The notes below the pieces were generated by a model. It searched no databases. It saw only the letters and a list, made by a program, of their open reading frames with translations, and had not been told where the DNA came from. A program made the translations under genes and the position numbers. 64,000 bases of DNA from Eleginops maclovinus (taxonomy: Eukaryota > Chordata > Actinopteri > Perciformes > Eleginopidae): assembly GCF_036324505.1 (NCBI RefSeq), contig NC_086351.1:10509983-10573982 (forward strand), written 5' to 3'. Below, one piece after another: positions 53,601 to 64,000 of the stretch; positions within the stretch are counted from its first letter, which is position 1; every line of letters starts with the position of its first letter.

Positions 53601-55272
53601 CTAGCTTGAGTTGTAAATGCTAAATCATTCTCTACAGAATAGGAAAAACCAACAGACTACATTTCCCGACATTTCATTGAAATTATTCCAATTTCTCACC
53701 ATCAAAACCAATATAGATGCTCGAATTATAAATGACGCTAATCCTGCATTCAACAACATCAATGGTTAGAGCATACAATGTTTTGTTCTGCCCACAATCA
53801 GCAAAAACCAGTATCAAAATGATTTTCTAGGAAATTGGTAACGATTCTTGTGATACTATAAAACTGGTCTAACTGGAGGCCATGCACATTTCTCTATAGC
53901 TGCTTTAAGATAGCTGAATGCATACTGAAGGTAAAAGAAATACGATTGTATAATAAATCCCAATCGCAAAACCATAAATACCCAAGCAACAGTAGTAAAA
54001 CTGAGTACTTGTGATTTAACAAAACAACCGATAAACTGATTATACTGTAATCTTTTTAGGGGCACAAGCTAAATACATGACAGCAGTTCAGTGGCCCTAC
54101 AAATGTAGTACTTACGTTTGATTAACTCTTTCAAAGACCCCATATTAGACAATAGCAACTTTGGGGGCTTTCAAAATAATGTGAGCTATCCTGTAAAAAC
54201 CACTTGGATATTTTAAGTATAAACAGCAGGCAGTGGTGTAACAATTAAACAAAAGAGACGTTCAAAAATTACCTGCGTCAATGTTGTAAAGTATTAGCAT
54301 CAAAAATAGTCAATTAAAAATACAAAAACATAAAAGTGCTCTTTTTGCAGGGCTAATCTATCATGATACTTATTAATTTAGTCATATTTTGTATTTATGT
54401 AAATGTGTAAAGTTGTGATTACCTTATGTTAACGTATTTAAGGTTACTTCTTTACAACTTGACAACATTTTTTACTCCTGGTACCATATGTTAATCGTGT
54501 AGTGCTTACAACAAATGCATATTTCAGATAGAGGGCACTCTCCATTCGCTCTTTTAAAATCATCTCTTCACAAACTATTAGCCACTTTTTGGCTTCAACA
54601 AGCATGCATGTTAGACGACAAAACCATTACTGAACTTGCACACAGCTTAAACTATAAGAATAAAACTGACATGTAACACAATCTAATTAAACACCTGGTA
54701 AAACATGCATTTCCAGTGACTGTCATTTGAGATAAGCACCGTAGTGCATGGCAATTGTGCGTGAAAAAGCAGAATCGGTGTAGAAAAAAAAAGAGCATGA
54801 ACCCCGGGAGGCCCAACTGTAAACAGTTGCATTAGTGAGACCATGGTTAGCATTAGCTTAGCTAATATTTCTGACTATTTTTAAGTGGCAATTGCAACGC
54901 GTCTTAATAATAAAAAAAAAACGATTACACGTTCTAAAACTGAATACATCTATAAAGCAGTATCTTGCATATGTTGCAAACTATTACAAGTGGCTGAATT
55001 TGGCGAGCTGGTCATGGTCAACGCAGAAATGCATTTGAATTAGCTTCAGTGAGCTAAGCTAGCGGATTTAGGCTCAGCTACTCACATTTCTTGAGCCACT
55101 TCATCCAGTGGCGAACGATCAGGCTGTGGTGCTTTTTGTTTTCAATGCACCAGTTTGAAAGTCCTTGTATTGACTCCATAGTGTTGGAAACTCCTTGAAA
55201 CCGTCGGTCCAAAGACCCTTCCAGACCAGCGTTGGAGCTTCGGGCTCCTGCAGCCCCTGAACCGGCCGCCAT
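44656..55272 (-). CDS. rprd2: Regulation of nuclear pre-mRNA domain-containing protein 2
   Basis: Nuclear protein that binds the phosphorylated C-terminal domain of RNA polymerase II through an N-terminal CID domain (family knowledge). Coding exons: 55086-55272, 49928-50057, 49581-49816, 49396-49448, 49156-49282, 48270-48445, 47739-48024, 47369-47617, 46742-46909, 44656-46613; total about 1189 aa (human 1461). The CID covers about residues 16-140 ([21 protein letters not shown], then [20 protein letters not shown]). A Lys/Glu tract follows at 141-179, then the RPRD coiled-coil region. Conserved islands follow, including [64 protein letters not shown] and [15 protein letters not shown]. The tail is proline-rich and ends [11 protein letters not shown], as in human (KRPFFPPRY). 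Exons 8 and 9 have tandem NAGNAG acceptors, so length may vary by one or two residues. Confidence 0.95.
49597..49709. repeat. Polypyrimidine/polypurine tract inside RPRD2 exon 3
   Basis: Almost pure C/T on the + strand; on the coding strand GAGAAAGAGAAG-type units encode the Lys/Glu tract at residues 141-179. Confidence 0.9.
50238..50440 (+). repeat. Degenerate GGGCTGCAAC-type repeat, copy 1
   Basis: GGGGTTGCAGAAATAAACAT, CTAGATTAAATCATTTAGTC and TAAATGTCAGAAAATCAGT recall a very common teleost repeat. RPRD2 intron 1. Confidence 0.5.
52108..52300 (+). repeat. Degenerate GGGCTGCAAC-type repeat, copy 2
   Basis: AGGGCTGCAACTTTGAATAC, TTTCTAGATTAATCGTTTGA and CTATAAAATGTCAAACAG. Same family as the copy at 50238. 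Confidence 0.55.
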
Positions 55273-55275
55273 CTT
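55265..55275 (-). promoter_or_regulatory. rprd2: YY1-type element over the RPRD2 start codon
   Basis: The minus strand reads AAGATGGCGGC, the exact YY1 consensus that in many vertebrate TATA-less genes places the start codon just downstream of the transcription start. The RPRD2 ATG is the ATG of this motif. A YY1 role here is inference. Confidence 0.5.
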
Positions 55276-55305
55276 TCAGCTCTGTCTGCTGCTGGTGCTG
55301 CGCAT
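55276..55305 (-). promoter_or_regulatory. Upstream ORF (9 codons) before RPRD2
   Basis: MRSTSSRQS then stop, ending 3 nt before the RPRD2 ATG and in the same frame. It matters only if transcription starts to the right of 55305. Confidence 0.35.
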
Positions 55306-55390
55306 GAAGGAGCTAACGTGATGAGGACGGTGGAAACACGCCCCCATGTTTTGACTTTATTTTAAACGCATTGCTGACTGTAATTATAAA

Positions 55391-55735
55391 TCGGAATCAG
55401 GTTTATTGCCAAGTAGGTTTACACATACGAGGAATTTGCCTTGGTATATACGGTGCATACATAAACACAGTTAAAGAAGATAAATTGTAAGAAAAACGAC
55501 CACAAAAACATATTCAAAAATAAAGAAAAACTAATATTGTTACTCTAACATTATAGAGAAATATGTTGATGAAATATAGATATACAAAACCAGTACACAC
55601 GGTATGAAATGATAAAAATAATAGGAATAATAGATAAAATATGTGCAGTACTGCTAGCTGTGCAGACATTAAAATAGTTAGCTGTGTACACAAATGTGCA
55701 AAATATTCAGAGGGCTGTGAAGGACTGACAGTACT
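55391..55735 (-). repeat. Retroposon tail (GGTTTATTGCCAAGTAGG family)
   Basis: TCGGAATCAGGTTTATTGCC followed by AAGTAGGTTTACACATACGA is a signature I know from many fish genomes. It is probably the 3' end of a non-LTR element in minus orientation. It lies between the RPRD2 promoter and the PRPF3 3' end. Confidence 0.6.
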
Positions 55736-56192
55736 TAATTAAAACAATTTAAACCAAGATTTTGTTGGCACAGTGTGCATTAATGTAATGCATAATGGTG
55801 GCTGAGGGTTGGTGTGTGAGGTATGTAACAATTATAACTTGATAATTATACAAGTTTAATGTTAAAGTAAATTAAATATGATTGATTCAAACTAGCTAAA
55901 TGAACAGGCAGGAGTCAGTTGAATGTTGTTTATTCAAGGCTGTGACTGTAAAGTTAGAGAAACATAGCTACAGCTGAGTCAAATATTTGCTTGTTTCTCC
56001 CAACAAAAACAAATCGGACTAATTAACCTTATAATCTGTGAAATGTACCTGTAACGACTCAATAGGTCTTGTGACAATGTAGTTACATCACCCATGACCC
56101 CTTCAAGGGTTAACAACTAGTGTCATTGGTTTAATCTAAATGTGTTATTACAATAGCAGTATTGTAATTAATTGGAGTGGTTTTTAGTAACT

Positions 56193-56253
56193 GCTTTGAC
56201 TCAAATAAGGACTTCATCAAATAAGGACTTCATCACAAAAGTTGAGTCAAAGC
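56193..56253. repeat. Inverted repeat enclosing a tandem 17-bp duplication
   Basis: Perfect 12-bp arms GCTTTGACTCAA and TTGAGTCAAAGC flank two copies of CAAATAAGGACTTCATC. Confidence 0.9.
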
Positions 56254-56378
56254 AAAATTACTCATCATCACAAGAAGCCTTAGGTAAGTGATTTACATCA
56301 CACAGTGCAATCTGTCAGATTGTATTCAATACCAGACATCACAATAGCTGACAGAATAGCCTACCAACAAAGAGATGA

Positions 56379-56466
56379 ACTCACTCACACTCACACTCAC
56401 ACTCACACTCACACTCACACTCACACTCACACTCACACTCACACTCACACTCACACTCACACTCAC
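56379..56466 (+). repeat. (TCACAC)n hexanucleotide microsatellite
   Basis: About 14 units of TCACAC just downstream of the PRPF3 poly(A) signal. Confidence 0.95.
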
Positions 56467-56486
56467 GCAGAAAACATCCACACAGG

Positions 56487-56492
56487 TTTATT
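56487..56492 (-). terminator. prpf3: PRPF3 polyadenylation signal candidate
   Basis: AATAAA on the minus strand, about 138 nt beyond the PRPF3 stop. The (TCACAC)n array begins about 20 nt further downstream, where a GU-rich downstream element would be expected; on the sense strand it reads (GTGTGA)n. Confidence 0.5.
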
Positions 56493-56629
56493 GTTCCGCC
56501 TTTTGCTATGTTCACGTCTCTTGATTAAGTCTGTTTGTCCTCATTTGAAGGCAGCCAGTCAGCAGTGAGGGCTGACCGGCTGTGAGGCCGGGGATCTGGG
56601 GGCTTGTAGAAGGTTCAGTTATCGAGATT

Positions 56630-61326
<4,697 letters not shown>

Positions 61327-62034
61327 CTTCCAATCCTACAAAACATTGCCACATCGACAATAAATATATAACAAATGTTCCTCAAATGCTGATGAACCAA
61401 ATAATCAGCCTATTTCTCAATGAACTCTAACCCGGTTTGAGTCTTACTGATGTGACAGTCCTAGACCGGGATACAAAATAACTACAGGAGCATGTCTCTC
61501 CTCCTAAAGTCCTGTTTGCAGATGGGTATACCTTTAATATGACGCATTAACGAGATCTTTCAAACGGTTTATGGTTGTCAGAAATGTTGTATAGAAATGT
61601 CAATATTTCCCTGTAGCTTATAAATGACTGTAGATGATGTTATTCTAAAATGTACAGGCAAGACTGCTTCCTTGACAGAACATACGTCTCCCTTCGTTCT
61701 TTTGCAGTGTAAAATGTAGCCATCAACAATCACAAACAATGTTAGCATATCTTGAGACACGCATGTCCAGGACAACATACCTCCACCCTCACTAAACCAT
61801 TTCCAATCCTATAATAATAATAATAATACTGAATACAAACAAACAGGCTAAAGCGGGCAGTAGTTTGTGAGTCGACTTGCTGAAAATGTGCTAACAGGAG
61901 AAACACAATCAACATAAATCAATCACATCCGCCACAACTTCTTGGCTAACGCGACATGCTAATTCATGTTAGCATAGTGCTGCCTGCGAGCTACTAACAA
62001 TCAGTAAATAACCGCTCAATACAAAATTACAAAC

Positions 62035-62165
62035 CTTTCGATTTTGTCTTTTATCCTCTGATAGGTTTACGTTGTATACTTTAAATAGAAAAAATCATGT
62101 ATAAGGATCGTAGAAAACTCAAAAATGCTTAAGTTTCCTGTGAAACTTTCTGTTTTGTCGCGCCG
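62035..62165 (-). other. prpf3: PRPF3 non-coding first exon, candidate
   Basis: The donor candidate GAAAG/GTTTGT lies at 62033-62034, and an acceptor (TTTTGTAG) sits 11 nt before the PRPF3 ATG. The right boundary is a guess from the promoter-like sites beyond it. A single untranslated leader exon is usual for this kind of housekeeping gene. Confidence 0.35.
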
Positions 62166-62235
62166 TTTGCACGACGTTACTGTTTCAAGACCCGGAACCG
62201 GAAATGGAGGCTGTTTCTTCTTCGTGACCATTTCT
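62160..62235 (-). promoter_or_regulatory. prpf3: PRPF3 promoter region, candidate
   Basis: The + strand has two tandem CCGGAA cores (62192-62203), a classic ETS arrangement, next to a CRE-like ACGACGTTAC (62171-62180) and AAATGGAGGC, a YY1-like sequence. No TATA box. These sites lie just upstream of the proposed leader exon. Confidence 0.4.
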
Positions 62236-62454
62236 GAGTAGTCTTTTAGGTCAAATGTTCTTCGTTTCCACTTAGCTGCACACGAGGGGTAATATCAAGA
62301 TAAGAATGTTATGAAAAATCATTTTTTAGTAAAGACCTAGTAAAAGTTTAAATTTGACCACAACTGTTGGCCTTTTTTTATTGCTAGGATTGACAGAGAT
62401 CCTCATTCATTCATTTGTCAAAAACATCCAAGTTGAAACGTCCCATGTGGTGAG

Positions 62455-62700
62455 TTAGATAAGATCAAATAAAATAAGATAAGATAAGATTTACTTTATT
62501 AATCCCAGACTGGGAATTTTTTGTGTTGCAGCAGCATAATACAATACAACACAATACATGTCATTGCACATAGAAATAAAATAAGAAATTAACAATTCTT
62601 AAGTATGGACATCTTAATATAAAAATAAACTGGCATTCTATATATATATATATATATATATTGGAGCAGTCTGTTGGAGGAGGAGCTCCTAGAGGCAAGT
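62455..62700 (-). repeat. Retroposon tail with (GATAA)n
   Basis: AAGATAAGATAAGATTTACT followed by TTATTAATCCCAGACTGGGA, then GTTGCAGCAGCATAATACAA and, after a (TA)n run, GGAGCAGTCTGTTGGAGGAG. This matches a common fish non-LTR 3' tail whose terminal microsatellite faces left. Confidence 0.6.
62639..62661 (+). repeat. (TA)n microsatellite
   Basis: About 11 TA units inside the retroposon tail. Confidence 0.9.
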
Positions 62701-64000
62701 TAACTGACAGTGAAAGGGAAAAATAGAATGAGCTCTTTTTGTTTTTGTTCAAATTACAAATCATAGTAAACTTCTACCACTGCAGCTGGTATCTTCAACT
62801 GCACTGAAAACTGCAGCACACGTAAACCTATAATCCTAAACACCTTGTTGAAAAAAACAAACATACCCTTAGTAATTAAATTCAAAAACATCAAGTGCAG
62901 CATCTTCAAAAGATAAGATAAAATAACTTCAAGTTCATATTTGTTTGATATTTAAGTATAGTTATATATAACAATAACTATTATTTGTTGCAACTATTAA
63001 CCAGGTCTAATTATCATTTGAATGCTAAGGTTGTCAGCAAAAAAGAGTCGTGGTTTGGTCTGAATCACAAAGTTGATTAAACGCATTGAATAGCCCATTA
63101 ACTGGAAAATACAGGATAAACTACAGCAAACTGCTCACAATATGGGTTTGAATACTTCACTTTCTAAACTGCCTCCAGTCTTTGTGTACAATAAATTAAA
63201 ACATATCCATAATATCCTTTTTTATCACTCAGTATAGTGAAACTTTCACTAGCTGTGGCCAAACATTAAAAACATTAGGTGATCTCTGTGTTCCTTACTC
63301 TGTAGGCCCACCCCCTCATTTGTTCTATCTTTGCATGATGTGGGTCAACTGAGTGCATTTGTAGTAGTGTTAGCACAACTGCAGTAAGCCTGAGGCTACA
63401 CCAGCCTCTGTGAATAACCAGTTTGAGCTTTTACTCAGTTTGAAGTGGTCACCCAATTTCGTACATGAGATGATATATGGAAGTTCAAAGGAAACCCTAC
63501 TTGAGTTTCACAGAAAACAAGGAGGACATTTGTGAAACTCTTTTTCTGAATGCTGAAATATGAGCTTTCTACCACCACAGGCCCCTTTGTGTATAGAGAG
63601 AAATGTTTGGACCCAGTTCACTCTGTGACCTTTCAGCCTTGTGTGCAAGAACAAAAACTTTAAAAGGGAATCAGATTAGGTTTATGGTAAAATAAGATAA
63701 GAGGGCTTAGATTAATCTACAATTATTTGGATCATAGATGAAGTGTTATTTTTTAAGCCAAACTCATTCCACCTTCTCAACCGTTAATTTAATATTTTTG
63801 GGGGGCTTTGAATAGTTTGTTCTACCAAAGTCGAATAATTGGTGGTAATACTGAATAATGTGAGTAATGAGTAAATAGTCTTCAGATTGAATTGTATCAT
63901 CTATCAGCTGTGCAAAATGTATGCATGATGTTACATTTAGAATTACAGCAAATGTTCATATAATGCAAATTAATGTAGTTTCAGCACTCTTTGACAACAC

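Larger units (their letters stand above)
50058..55085 (-). other. RPRD2 intron 1 (5.0 kb)
   Basis: AT-rich intron between the two halves of the CID domain. It holds two degenerate copies of the GGGCTGCAAC-type percomorph repeat (50238 and 52108). No exon or open frame of note was seen, and unlike the left half of the window it has no CA/TG array. Confidence 0.75.
62236..64000. other. Region upstream of PRPF3, no gene recognised
   Basis: AT-rich DNA with a retroposon tail at 62455-62700 and a (TA)n array inside it. I see no exon of another gene on either strand. Confidence 0.6.

Noticed and set aside
56379..56466. Possible CRISPR-like array
   Set aside because: It is a 6-bp tandem microsatellite with no spacers, in a eukaryotic genome.

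Overview
The window is nuclear DNA from a teleost fish, probably a spiny-rayed (percomorph) species. The genes are split into many GT-AG exons. Introns and intergenic DNA carry long (CA)n/(TG)n arrays and several dispersed repeats I recognise from percomorph genomes. The species cannot be fixed from the sequence.

Four protein genes are readable, all on the minus strand. From right to left, the direction of transcription, they are PRPF3 (61.3 to 56.6 kb, 16 coding exons, 701 aa), RPRD2 (55.3 to 44.7 kb, 10 coding exons, about 1189 aa), TARS2 (40.2 to 30.2 kb, 18 coding exons, 692 aa) and the first five coding exons of ADAMTSL4 (18.6 to 1.6 kb, running off the left edge). I placed every exon from translated similarity, canonical splice sites and matching codon phase. 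The order and orientation match human 1q21 (PRPF3-RPRD2-TARS2-ECM1-ADAMTSL4), but I find no ECM1 exon in the 11.5 kb between TARS2 and ADAMTSL4.

Layout: 1 to 1.6 kb is ADAMTSL4 intron; 1.7 to 11.9 kb is one large, microsatellite-rich ADAMTSL4 intron; 11.9 to 18.6 kb holds ADAMTSL4 exons 1-4; 18.7 to 30.0 kb has no gene I can recognise; 30.1 to 40.3 kb is TARS2; 40.4 to 44.6 kb is intergenic with a palindromic MITE; 44.6 to 55.3 kb is RPRD2 with a 5 kb AT-rich first intron; 56.5 to 62.2 kb is PRPF3; 62.2 to 64 kb is intergenic with a retroposon tail.

The genes have unrelated cellular jobs: a U4/U6 snRNP splicing factor, an RNA polymerase II CTD-interacting protein, mitochondrial threonyl-tRNA synthetase and a secreted microfibril-associated matrix protein. 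They are linked by old vertebrate synteny and not by a pathway. I see no cassette-like novel system. The most notable observations are a mitochondrial ThrRS whose aminoacylation zinc site is intact while its editing-site residues are replaced; a 27-bp exact match between an RPRD2 coding exon and intergenic DNA about 3.9 kb away; and a (UG)66 array that abuts the 3' splice site of the ADAMTSL4 exon carrying its first thrombospondin repeat.
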